DNA from: Streptococcaceae bacterium
GTDB lineage: Bacteria; Bacillota; Bacilli; Lactobacillales; Streptococcaceae
Length of the DNA: 64,000 bases
NCBI GenBank assembly: GCA_902363395.1
Contig: CABIZZ010000001.1
Location: 744,001-808,000, forward strand
Direction of reading: 5' to 3'
Positions within the stretch are counted from its first letter, which is position 1, and each line of letters starts with the position of its first letter. The notes below the pieces were generated by a model. It was given only the letters and a program-made list of their open reading frames with translations, had not been told where the DNA came from and searched no databases. Positions 27,724 through 35,064 of the stretch are shown piece after piece. The translations under genes were made by a program, and so were the position numbers.

Positions 27724-27754
27724 AAAAAAGTCTGAGCTGGTCTCAGACTTTTTA
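27724..27754 (+). terminator. Intrinsic terminator of the ABC exporter operon
   Basis: AAAAAGTCTGAG and CTCAGACTTTTT with a short CTGGT loop. Confidence 0.93.
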
Positions 27755-27777
27755 CTTATGGATAATGTTGTCTTTGA

Positions 27778-27840
27778 AACTTTCCTTAGGTGAGATTGGA
27801 CGTCAGTGAACTTCGAAGAAGTTCCATGACTAAATCAAGA
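27778..27840 (+). repeat. Repeat B, 5' fragment
   Basis: Begins AACTTTCCTTAGGTGAG and keeps the first hairpin (GAACTTCGAAGAAGTTC) and CCATGACTAA, then loses similarity after about 63 bases. The rest of the element, including the closing GGAAAGTT, is absent. Confidence 0.85.
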
Positions 27841-28160
27841 TACAAAGGGCGTCTGCGGATAAAGTAAAAATAGGGAGCATGACAGAAGCACTGTTGTATG
27901 GGATTGCTTCGTTGTCCTGCCCCCACAAGGCTGATTAGGATTTTTCCGAGCTAAAAGGCGAGAGAAGAATTCAATCAGCTACTGTGTCTTGGATATAGTA
28001 CTAATGTATTTTGCGCTTTTGACACAATCCGCAGCCCGTGTTCAATTCGATTTGAGCTCCTTCGCTCTTTATTTTCTAATCTCAGTCTAGAACAGTTAAA
28101 AGGCTCCCTTTGATAAATATAGCGGAGAAAAAACGGGCCAAGTAGGTCCGCTTTTTTTAT
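27841..28160 (+). other. Gene-free region with degenerate repeat and a terminator
   Basis: 27872-27995 has the order of repeat A with changed sequence: GACAGAAGC...GCTTCGTTGTC as a hairpin, a pyrimidine stretch CCTGCCCCCACA, then GGCTGATT...AATCAGCT and ACTGTGTCTTGG. I read it as a diverged relative. At 28131-28160 AAACGGGCC/GGTCCGCTTT with T run forms a plus-strand terminator. No gene is visible. Confidence 0.5.
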
Positions 28161-28180
28161 GACTTAACTCATTTCCATGG

Positions 28181-28186
28181 TATAAT
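28181..28186 (+). promoter_or_regulatory. Extended -10 promoter of the YbgA-like / glycosylase operon
   Basis: TGG-TATAAT about 40 bases before the GTG start of the first gene. No good -35 is visible, which an extended -10 allows. Confidence 0.55.
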
Positions 28187-28225
28187 GGGAGGACTATTGA
28201 TAGAGAAGATCAAAAGGAGACACGA

Positions 28226-28603
28226 GTGGATCAAAAACATCACTGCCAAGTCCTATGGGCGAAAAATAAATACCTGGTGCTGAGTCATTCCAGCAACATT
28301 TACAAGGAGATCCGGGAATACCTCAAGCAAGACCAGGTTGAGGTCAGTCACGTCGAGGACCTGATCCAGCAAGCGCTGGCCTTGCCGGAAAATCGTGGCC
28401 AGGTCTCCAATGCCTTCCAGCATATCTGGGGCTATTTCAAAAAGCAGGCGACTCCTGAGGAAAAGGCGGACTTTATGCTGCTACTTGAGAAATACCAGCA
28501 TGGCCAAGCTAGCCAAGAGGATCTCATCAAGGGGATCCAGACGCTCCTTGAGCGCTATCCCAATCGCTACTTGCAAGACTCGACATTACTAGGAGGTCAA
28601 TAG
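28226..28603 (+). CDS. YbgA-like protein (DUF1722)
   Basis: A 125-residue soluble protein. The N-terminal LWAKNKYLVLSHSSNIYKEI (about residues 9-28) and ENRGQVSNAFQHIWGYFKKQ match the DUF1722/YbgA domain, which in enterobacteria stands next to photolyase. GTG start with AAAGGAGA seven bases upstream. Its stop directly abuts the ATG of the pyrimidine-dimer glycosylase-like gene, so the two are co-translated. Biochemical function is unknown; the context points to DNA damage, perhaps UV. Confidence 0.8.
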   Translation: MDQKHHCQVLWAKNKYLVLSHSSNIYKEIREYLKQDQVEVSHVEDLIQQALALPENRGQVSNAFQHIWGYFKKQATPEEKADFMLLLEKYQHGQASQEDLIKGIQTLLERYPNRYLQDSTLLGGQ

Positions 28604-28969
28604 ATGAGACTGTGGCACCAAGACTTGATTAGCAAACTCCCTCGTCCCCAGCTCCTCGGCCAACATCGGGAATGCTGCGCCCTTCGAGGCAACGGCTGGG
28701 GCAAGAAGCACGCGACGGTCAACTATGTCTTTGACTACTCGCCCTATCGCCTCTATGCCTATCACCGCCTCATCATGGAGGAGATGACCGCTCGTGGCTA
28801 CAAGGTCAGCCCAGAGTGGTGGGAGTCGACCTACCGAGGCAAGACCTGCCCAGCCTACCCAGAACTGGGAGAAGAAGCCTTGAGTACACCCATCTATCCC
28901 GAGCATCAGGCTACTTACCTCCAAGAATGCCTAGACAATCTAGCAGAAAAAGGGATTCAATTAGATTAA
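28604..28969 (+). CDS. Pyrimidine-dimer DNA glycosylase / endonuclease V-like protein
   Basis: A 121-residue small basic protein of the T4 endonuclease V-related family (PF03013/TIGR02328). It opens with MRLWHQDLISKLPRPQLLGQ and HRECCALRGNGWGKK, where the family has its catalytic N-terminus and Glu/Arg residues, followed by HATVNYVFDYSPYRLYAYHRL. T4 EndoV nicks DNA at pyrimidine dimers; the bacterial members are mostly untested. AGGAGG before the ATG. Directly follows the YbgA-like gene and ends in a good terminator. Confidence 0.82.
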   Translation: MRLWHQDLISKLPRPQLLGQHRECCALRGNGWGKKHATVNYVFDYSPYRLYAYHRLIMEEMTARGYKVSPEWWESTYRGKTCPAYPELGEEALSTPIYPEHQATYLQECLDNLAEKGIQLD

Positions 28970-28970
28970 G

Positions 28971-29001
28971 AAAAAACGGACCAGACCAGGTTCGTTTTTT
29001 T
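28971..29001 (+). terminator. Intrinsic terminator of the UV-repair-like pair
   Basis: AAAAAACGGACC and GGTTCGTTTTTT around AGACCA. It also marks the left border of the AT-rich accessory pair. Confidence 0.92.
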
Positions 29002-29024
29002 GCGCCAATTCCCAACAAAATGTT

Positions 29025-29061
29025 TTGAAAGCGTTAATTTCTTTCCCAAACATGCTATAAT
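29025..29061 (+). promoter_or_regulatory. Promoter of the MazG-like / helicase pair, with cre-like site
   Basis: TTAATT-N16-TATAAT (29034-29061) with TGC before the -10. TTGAAAGCGTTAATT (29025-29039) matches a CcpA cre consensus with one mismatch and covers the -35. Confidence 0.5.
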
Positions 29062-29095
29062 AATAGGAGATTATGTACAGGAAAAGGATAGACGG

Positions 29096-29434
29096 ATGAA
29101 AGAATTAATCGATTTAATTAATCAATTTAGAGATGAACGTGACTGGAGAAAGTTTCATAACGAAAAAGATTTAGCTATTTCGATTTCACTAGAAGCAAGT
29201 GAATTATTGGAACTATTTCAGTGGAAACAGTCAGAGGAAGTAGTTGAAAAGTCGTTACAAGAAATCAAAGAAGAACTTGCGGATGTTTTTATGTATGCCT
29301 TAATGCTTGCCGATAATTTGAATCTGGATGTAGAAGAAATTATAAAAGAGAAAATTGATATAAACTCAAAAAAATACCCTGTAGAATTAAGCAAAGGTAG
29401 CAATAAAAAATATACGGACTTGGAGAAAAAATGA
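29096..29434 (+). CDS. MazG-like nucleotide pyrophosphohydrolase
   Basis: A 112-residue all-alpha NTP pyrophosphohydrolase of the MazG-like type, which hydrolyses (d)NTPs to monophosphates. The metal-binding motif is intact: Glu36 and Glu39 in ASELLELFQW, Glu60 and Asp63 in EELADVFMY; KKYPVE near residue 93 is the usual family tail. The ATG at 29096 has AAAGGA seven bases upstream. The stop overlaps the ATG of the helicase gene (ATGA), so the two proteins are co-translated. The DNA is visibly richer in A and T than its neighbours. Role is uncertain: housekeeping dNTP cleaning or nucleotide depletion in defence. Confidence 0.88.
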   Translation: MKELIDLINQFRDERDWRKFHNEKDLAISISLEASELLELFQWKQSEEVVEKSLQEIKEELADVFMYALMLADNLNLDVEEIIKEKIDINSKKYPVELSKGSNKKYTDLEKK

Positions 29435-31170
29435 GCAACATTCAATCACCCGTAGTTATAGAAATCGACTATTCAAGTCGAACGTTTGACCAATTAAAAG
29501 AAACGATTGCCCCAAAACATTCTAAGCTTATTTTTGATTATCCAACTGTATATATCGTAAATGATGAGAATAAAAATAAGTATAGTGTGTATGTTGGAGA
29601 AACAACAGATATTATTCGAAGAACAAATCAACACTTATCAGATGATATAAAGAAGAACCGAGAAGATTGGCGACAATTTGAACAATCTAAAACTTCTAAA
29701 ATGTTTGTCATTGGGCATAACCATTTTAATAAATCATTGACATTGGATATTGAGAATAGATTAATGCTCTATCTTTCAAGTGTTGAACAGGTTGAACGTG
29801 TTCAGAATAGAAGAGGGAATCCTCAAAATCAATACTATACTTCTGAGGAATTGGACGAGATTTTTTCAAAGATTTGGAGAACCCTAAATAGAAAAAACCA
29901 CTATTTATTCCCAGCTGAAAGCTTTATTCGAAATTCAGCGATATTTAAATCCTCTCCATTTCACAAGTTAACGGATGAACAAGTAAAGGCCAAAAATGAA
30001 ATATTGCTCAAAATTACATCCGTCATCAGTAAAAATGAAACAGGAGTTCTAATTTTAGTAAAGGGTGATGCTGGTGCAGGGAAAACGGTATTGATGAGTT
30101 CTCTCATCGATGATTTGTTGAATTCTGAAGATATTCAGATGATCCGTGAAAACAATGATATCAATTTGGTTGTGAATCATGATGATCAACTCAGTGTTTA
30201 TCAAGAAATTGAGAAAAAATTGGAATGGAAGAGTGGATCAAATATTAATGTTGTGATGAAACCAACTCAATTTTTGAATGCTCTGAAGAAAGAAAAAACT
30301 GATGCTGGAATTGTAGTGGTTGATGAAGGTCATTTATTATTGACTGCAAAAAATCAAGCTTATCTAGGTGGGAATCATCTAAATGATTTACTTTCTAAAT
30401 CAAAAGTAGTAGTACTTGTTTATGATGAAAATCAGATCATGAACAAATCCCAAATATGGACAGATGATTCTTTCTTGAAATTGGAACACGAAGCCAATTT
30501 AAAAGGAAATCTCATTACGCTACATAACCAAATGCGTATCCATGCTACAAAGGAAACAGTTGAGTGGATAAGAAATCTGATTGATGTTGGAGTTGTGAAT
30601 GAGGTTCCAAGAGATAATGATTATGATATTAGAGTTTTTGACTCTCCTGAGGAACTTCAAAGTGCAATCATGGAAAAAAATGATAATCAGAGTTTAGGGA
30701 TTTCACGCTTAACAGCAACCTATGATTGGGAATATAGTAGTCAATCAAAACCAAAGGATTCGGACTATTGGTGTGTTCGTATCGGAGACTGGTCTTGTCC
30801 GTGGAACAGACAACTTGCAAAAGAAAAAGAATCTAAACATTTATCTTGGATAGAGCAGTCTCAAACGATTCATGAAATTGGCTCAACGTTTACCGTTCAG
30901 GGATTTGATCTAAATTATGTGGGAGTTATCATTGGCCCATCTGTCAAATATAGAGACGGGAAAATCATTTTTGATATAAGTGAAAGCAAAAACAAAAGTG
31001 CTGTGCAAAACAGAAAACTTGAATCAGGTGAAATGATTAATTACGGAGAAACATTATTGCGAAATGAGTTAAATGTTTTGCTCACCCGTGGAGTTAACGG
31101 GCTATATGTCTATGCGGTTGATGAAGAACTTCAAAATGCTCTTAAGAAAGCAATTGGAAATAGAAAGTAA
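29431..31170 (+). CDS. GIY-YIG nuclease fused to DUF2075 superfamily 1 helicase
   Basis: A 579-residue fusion. N-terminal GIY-YIG-like nuclease (about 38-125): VYI 40-42, YVG 54-56, Arg63/Arg64, His68, Glu108 in LDIENRL. C-terminal DUF2075 helicase (about 185-570): Walker A KGDAGAGKT 211-219, Walker B VVVDEGH 295-301, motif III VLVYDENQ 328-335, LHNQMR 364-369, motif V STFTVQGFDLNYVGVIIG 485-502, and motif VI with Arg553 in NVLLTRG. All key residues are present. Codons are AT-rich and unlike the flanking genes. Paired with the MazG-like gene by an ATGA overlap and enclosed by terminators, it looks like a mobile accessory, probably defence, cassette; this is inference. Confidence 0.88.
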   Translation: MSNIQSPVVIEIDYSSRTFDQLKETIAPKHSKLIFDYPTVYIVNDENKNKYSVYVGETTDIIRRTNQHLSDDIKKNREDWRQFEQSKTSKMFVIGHNHFNKSLTLDIENRLMLYLSSVEQVERVQNRRGNPQNQYYTSEELDEIFSKIWRTLNRKNHYLFPAESFIRNSAIFKSSPFHKLTDEQVKAKNEILLKITSVISKNETGVLILVKGDAGAGKTVLMSSLIDDLLNSEDIQMIRENNDINLVVNHDDQLSVYQEIEKKLEWKSGSNINVVMKPTQFLNALKKEKTDAGIVVVDEGHLLLTAKNQAYLGGNHLNDLLSKSKVVVLVYDENQIMNKSQIWTDDSFLKLEHEANLKGNLITLHNQMRIHATKETVEWIRNLIDVGVVNEVPRDNDYDIRVFDSPEELQSAIMEKNDNQSLGISRLTATYDWEYSSQSKPKDSDYWCVRIGDWSCPWNRQLAKEKESKHLSWIEQSQTIHEIGSTFTVQGFDLNYVGVIIGPSVKYRDGKIIFDISESKNKSAVQNRKLESGEMINYGETLLRNELNVLLTRGVNGLYVYAVDEELQNALKKAIGNRK

Positions 31171-31259
31171 GATTTCAAAAATAGTTTCCCGAATTTTGAT
31201 AAGGGTAGCAGAAGTGTTCTAAAGTAAGATAATTATTTTGTCCAACTATTAAACTCACA

Positions 31260-31290
31260 ACCCTCCTTAGTTTTCTAAGGAGGTTTTTCT
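31260..31290 (+). terminator. Intrinsic terminator after the helicase gene
   Basis: CCTCCTTAG and CTAAGGAGG with a TTTT loop, then TTTTTC. It lies 90 bases after the stop codon. Confidence 0.93.
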
Positions 31291-31305
31291 GTCGAGTTAT
31301 TTTTC

Positions 31306-31356
31306 TTGCTTCTTTGGAAAAAGAATGTATAATGTTGTAATATAAAAAGTTACAAC
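31306..31356 (+). promoter_or_regulatory. Promoter and operator of the glyoxalase gene
   Basis: TTGCTT-N16-TATAAT (31306-31333), immediately followed by the palindrome GTTGTAA-N9-TTACAAC (31334-31356) over the start of transcription. The same TGTAA-N9-TTACA site occurs twice at the FMN reductase promoter. Confidence 0.75.
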
Positions 31357-31382
31357 TAAACAAGACCAAAAAGGAGACACTT

Positions 31383-32234
31383 ATGACCTACGCCTACAAT
31401 AGCAAGATTTACTTGGCAGAAACAGCGCTAAATGTGAAGGATTTGGCGCGCCAGACTGCTTTTTACACCCAAATTCTGGGCTTGGAGATGTTGTCTCAGA
31501 CTGAGGAGGAAGTCCTTCTTGGGGCTGGAGGCAAGCCCTTGGTCCACCTCATCCAAACGGATCGGACTGAGTCTGTTAAGGCTAGCTACGGTCTCTACCA
31601 CATGGCCATTCTCCTACCTAGTCGGGAGGACTTAGCGGATGTCTTCAAGCATATGGCTGAGCTGAAGGTTCCCTTTGTCGGGGCTGCCGACCACGGCTAC
31701 AGTGAGGCTCTCTATCTTGAAGATCCAGAGGGCAATGGCATTGAGCTCTACCGGGATAAGCCGGTGGCGGAGTGGGATATCCGTGAGGATGGCCGTATCA
31801 TCGGCGTGACGGAGGAGCTCTCAGCTCAAGAAATCTATGAAATGGGCCGCAAGGTGGAGCCTTTCCAGATAGCATCCGATACCCGCATGGGGCATATCCA
31901 TCTCTCTGTGAGAGATAGCCGAGTAGCGTCAGCCTTTTATCAGAAAGTGCTAGACCTGTCAGATAAGTTCACCGTCCCGTCTGCCAGCTGGATTGCTTCT
32001 GGGGATTACCACCATCACCTGGCTGTCAATGAGTGGGGTGGAAAGCACTTATCTAAACGTGAAGCTCAGCTTCCTGGCCTTGCCTATTACGTCGTCCACG
32101 TAGAAATGAAAGAAGACTTGGTTGCCATCGCAGAGAGAGCAAAAGAGCAGGAGGCACCAGTCACCTGGCTAACCTCAGGCGAGCTCGAGTTTACAGACCC
32201 GGATGGGATTGTAACCCGCGTCAGAAAAGGTTAG
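31383..32234 (+). CDS. Two-domain glyoxalase/extradiol dioxygenase-like (VOC) protein, CatE-like
   Basis: A 283-residue protein with two vicinal-oxygen-chelate modules: first about residues 9-125 (LAETALNVKDLARQTAFYTQ to YLEDPEGNGIELYRD), second about 165-280 (HIHLSVRDSRVASAFYQKV to LEFTDPDGIVTRV). This is the layout of CatE-type catechol-2,3-dioxygenases, in which His and Glu bind Fe(II) or Mn(II); HIHL and the acidic ends are present. AAAGGAGA precedes the ATG. Neighbouring FMN reductase and shared operator suggest quinone or electrophile stress. Substrate inferred from family only. Confidence 0.85.
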   Translation: MTYAYNSKIYLAETALNVKDLARQTAFYTQILGLEMLSQTEEEVLLGAGGKPLVHLIQTDRTESVKASYGLYHMAILLPSREDLADVFKHMAELKVPFVGAADHGYSEALYLEDPEGNGIELYRDKPVAEWDIREDGRIIGVTEELSAQEIYEMGRKVEPFQIASDTRMGHIHLSVRDSRVASAFYQKVLDLSDKFTVPSASWIASGDYHHHLAVNEWGGKHLSKREAQLPGLAYYVVHVEMKEDLVAIAERAKEQEAPVTWLTSGELEFTDPDGIVTRVRKG

Positions 32235-32300
32235 AAACCTTGATAAATTAGGGTTTTTGAGATAAAAAAACAAAAATAGTAAAAATTAGTGATAGTTCAA

Positions 32301-32364
32301 GATGTAATTCTTGACATTACATCTAGGCCGTGTATAATAGTTTTTGTAACAAATAAACTTACAA
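32301..32364 (+). promoter_or_regulatory. Promoter with two operators, FMN reductase gene
   Basis: TTGACA-N16-TATAAT (32312-32339). AGATGTAAT-N7-ATTACATCT (32301-32325) covers the -35 and TGTAA-N9-TTACA (32346-32364) lies just after the -10. Both have the spacing of the glyoxalase site, a classic arrangement for a dimeric repressor. Confidence 0.8.
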
Positions 32365-32382
32365 CAGAAAGAGGAAACAACT

Positions 32383-32922
32383 ATGAAAAACATTTTATTT
32401 ATCGTCGGATCTCTTCGTCAAGGATCTTTCAACCACCAAATGGCTAAGAAAGCAGAAAGCCTTCTTGAAGGAAAAGCAACAGTGACTTACTTGGACTACA
32501 AGGACATCCCTATGATGAACCAAGATTTGGAAACGCCAACCTTGCCAGCAGTAAAAGCGGCGCGTGATGCAGTCCTTGCGGCGGATGCCATCTGGATCTT
32601 CTCACCAGTCTATAACTTTGCCGTTCCAGGTGTAGTGAAAAACTTGATCGACTGGCTCAGCCGTGCCCTTGACCTATCAGAAACTCGTGGTCCATCTGCC
32701 CTCCAAGACAAGATCGTAACAGTATCTTCAGTCGCTAATGCAGGACACGAGCCAATGTTTGCGGCCTACCAAGCCCTCTTACCATTCGTTCGTACCCAAG
32801 TAGTAGGAGACTTCACAGGAACAACCGTTAACCCAGAAGCCTGGGCAACAGGTGAATTGATCTTGACAGACGAAGCAATCGCAGGATTGGAAAAACAAGC
32901 CCAAGCCCTATTGGAAGCATAA
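32383..32922 (+). CDS. NAD(P)H-dependent FMN reductase / quinone or azo reductase
   Basis: A 179-residue flavodoxin-like reductase. [15 protein letters not shown] (residues 6-20) is the FMN phosphate-binding loop, and [21 protein letters not shown] (about 72-92) is the second flavin-binding segment. Such enzymes reduce quinones, nitro or azo compounds. AGAGGAAAC precedes the ATG. It has its own promoter with two copies of the operator seen at the CatE-like gene, which points to joint control by one quinone- or thiol-responsive repressor outside this window. Confidence 0.89.
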   Translation: MKNILFIVGSLRQGSFNHQMAKKAESLLEGKATVTYLDYKDIPMMNQDLETPTLPAVKAARDAVLAADAIWIFSPVYNFAVPGVVKNLIDWLSRALDLSETRGPSALQDKIVTVSSVANAGHEPMFAAYQALLPFVRTQVVGDFTGTTVNPEAWATGELILTDEAIAGLEKQAQALLEA

Positions 32923-33021
32923 TAAAAGCTGAAACTGAGGTTCCAGCTTAGGATGTAGAACAGTTAATAGCTAGATAATTCTTTCAAATAATGGCTATAA
33001 TTTTAGTCATTGAAGATAAAA

Positions 33022-33154
33022 AACTTTCCGCTGTGAGAAAGTGCCTGAAACGCATTTGTTTCAGGCAGTCGGGAGTTTTGGAACCTTAGGTCCAAAACTA
33101 AGTCATGGAACTTCTACGAAGTTCGCTGACGTCCGTACTCACCTAAGGAAAGTT
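33022..33154 (-). repeat. Repeat B, copy 3 (inverted, full length)
   Basis: The complete element on the minus strand, bounded by the same AACTTTCC/GGAAAGTT. Its hairpin arms differ from copy 1 in paired fashion: GTGCCTGAAAC/GTTTCAGGCA, and AGTTTTGGA/TCCAAAACT. Located between the FMN reductase and the minus-strand VIT gene. Confidence 0.92.
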
Positions 33155-33179
33155 TTTTTGAGGATTAAATCTTCAAATT

Positions 33180-33207
33180 AAGCTGAGACTTCTGTCTCAG
33201 CTTTTTT
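33180..33207. terminator. Bidirectional terminator between FMN reductase and VIT genes
   Basis: AAGCTGAGAC and GTCTCAGCTT with a TTCT loop. T run on the plus side; A run on the other, with TTAATTT on the minus side. It overlaps the VIT stop by two bases. Confidence 0.8.
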
Positions 33208-33901
33208 AAATACTAAACAATTGTCCGAAGAGATAGGTAACCCCCATAGTCAGTAATCCGATGACCAAGTTACGGATCATAGCCTGCTTGGTAGGAGCTT
33301 TTCCTAGCTTGGCACTGGTGTAGCCAGTAAATAGAAGGGAAAGGGCCACGATGATTACCGTTGCTGGGATCCGGATTTCTTTTGGCAAGAGGATGATAGA
33401 CAGCATAGGAGGAAGGGATCCAAGGACAAAGGCAACAAAGCTAGAGATGGCCGCATGCCATGGATTGGTAAACTCTTCAAACTCCAGGCCATACTTTTCT
33501 TCCACTAGGGCCTTGAGAGGGTGTTTGAGAAAGGCCCGCTCGGTCATGATTTGAGCAGCCGTTTCGCATTCCCCATTTTGGATATAGGCCGCGTAGAGAG
33601 AGTTGCGGGCGGCTTTTGGATCCCGGTCCAGAAGGGCTTGCTCCCGACTCACAGCGGCTTCTTCTGTATCCTTTTGGGTCGATACAGAGACGTATTCACC
33701 ACCTGCCATAGAGAAGGCACCGGCTAGAATGGCCGAAAGGCCAGATAGGAAGATGATCCAGAGGTTGCTGGTCGCACTGGCAACCCCGATAACAACTCCA
33801 GCGATTGAGATAATGCCATCATTGGCACCGAGCACTCCAGCCCGTAAGATATTTAAGCGGTCATTAAATGAAGCATCAACGCCATGTTTTGTTTCAGTCA
33901 T
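33206..33901 (-). CDS. VIT/CCC1-family metal transporter
   Basis: A 231-residue membrane protein of the vacuolar iron transporter (VIT1/CCC1) family, which moves Fe(II) or Mn(II) in exchange for protons. First helix motif LNILRAGVLGANDGIISIAGVVIGVASA (about 17-44), second SAILAGAFSMAGGEYVSVSTQKD with the family's acidic and Met residues, then a cytoplasmic helical domain (about 80-150) with the metal-binding Glu-rich pattern, and three C-terminal membrane segments. TAGGAGA precedes ATG at 33901. Single gene. In bacteria it probably exports Fe or Mn. Confidence 0.92.
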   Translation of the reverse strand: MTETKHGVDASFNDRLNILRAGVLGANDGIISIAGVVIGVASATSNLWIIFLSGLSAILAGAFSMAGGEYVSVSTQKDTEEAAVSREQALLDRDPKAARNSLYAAYIQNGECETAAQIMTERAFLKHPLKALVEEKYGLEFEEFTNPWHAAISSFVAFVLGSLPPMLSIILLPKEIRIPATVIIVALSLLFTGYTSAKLGKAPTKQAMIRNLVIGLLTMGVTYLFGQLFSI

Positions 33902-34136
33902 ACTTGTCTCCTAAGACTTATTTAGAATGATTATAATTAATCTTATATAATTTTGCAAGTCTTTTGTCCTAAATGATAAAAGTCCGACAATTTAAGAAAG
34001 GACTATAGAGGGTAGGAGGCCTATCTCATCTTAAAAAAAATACCGCAAGCAGAAGGAGCTAAGATATTATAATGCTTTGACAATCGAAATAATTTTAGAT
34101 ATAATTCTATAAATGAAACATAAATAGGAGTCAACC

Positions 34137-34739
34137 ATGAAAAAATTAGTCGCAAGCGGTATTACCCTTCTCTCGGTCTTGACCTTGGTCGCATGTTCGG
34201 GAAATCAAACTGCAAAACCAAAGGCTTCTTCAGAGAAGTCTTCAAGCAAGGTGGAGAAATCTTCTTCTAAGAAGTCTTCCTCATCTAAGAAGAAATCATC
34301 TTCATCAAAGAAATTTGAATTGACAGATGATACAAGTAGCTCTTCTAGTCAGTCTACATCAGGCTCTGGCGCTCAAGCAACCACTCCAGAAGTTGTTTTG
34401 GTAACAGATCAGGAAATTGAAAATGCGAAAACTATTGGGGATATCAAGGCGCTTTACGCAAAATTAGCTGAAAATTATAAGAAGTATGCCAATGAACTGG
34501 GAGAAAAATTGCCAAAATCTGAACAAGAATCTTATTTCAAGGCCTTGGAACCTGGTATCAAGAAGATGGATGAAGAGTTGGCTTCTGTGAATGAAACTCT
34601 TGCTCAATTTGGAGATGATACAACGCTATTCCCAGAAGAGAACCGTGCTGCTTTTATTGAGGCCTTCAAAGCAACTCGTGATACCATGACAAACGCTATG
34701 GTATCTGGCTATAAGTTGGTTGCAGGTTTAACTAGCTAA
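34137..34739 (+). CDS. Ser/Lys-rich lipoprotein, function unknown
   Basis: A 200-residue lipoprotein. Signal peptide with lipobox LVAC, lipidated Cys20. Residues 25-62 are a low-complexity Ser-Lys tract (repeats of KSSS/SKKSS), then SSSSSQSTSGSGAQATT; the ordered part (about 85-200) is helical and acidic with IGDIKALYAKLAENYKKYANE. The tract probably acts as a basic, wall-penetrating spacer. TAGGAGTC precedes the ATG. I do not recognise the C-terminal domain. It stands alone and ends shortly before repeat A copy 2. Confidence 0.85.
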   Translation: MKKLVASGITLLSVLTLVACSGNQTAKPKASSEKSSSKVEKSSSKKSSSSKKKSSSSKKFELTDDTSSSSSQSTSGSGAQATTPEVVLVTDQEIENAKTIGDIKALYAKLAENYKKYANELGEKLPKSEQESYFKALEPGIKKMDEELASVNETLAQFGDDTTLFPEENRAAFIEAFKATRDTMTNAMVSGYKLVAGLTS

Positions 34740-34808
34740 GGCTCCTGTCTTCTCTGTGGAGCCCCAGTTTTTACAGCTACAGATTGAATCTGAAAAGAAA
34801 TAAAGAAA

Positions 34809-34990
34809 GAGAGAGTGGGACAGAAATCGGTAATTCGTTAGAATTCGATTTCGTCGTCCCACCTCCGCACAGTTGAGTAGGACTGTAAAAGCTGATGAAA
34901 TTAGCGTAGTAGAGCCCACTCAACCACTGCGTCTTGCTCGATAATCCAAAGACAAATGAGAGGCTAGGACTTTTGTCCCAGCCTCTTTTT
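34809..34990 (+). repeat. Repeat A, copy 2
   Basis: AGAGAGTGGGACAGAAATCG at the left end and TTTTGTCCCAGCCTCTTTTT at the right. Nearly identical to copies 1, 3 and 4. Ends 74 bases before the M42 peptidase gene, with a plus-strand T run. Confidence 0.94.
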
Positions 34991-35064
34991 GCTTTCTATC
35001 TGAGCTAGTCTTTTAAAGGCAGTCGTGCTATAATCGTACTAACAGATTATTGAAGGAGAAAATC

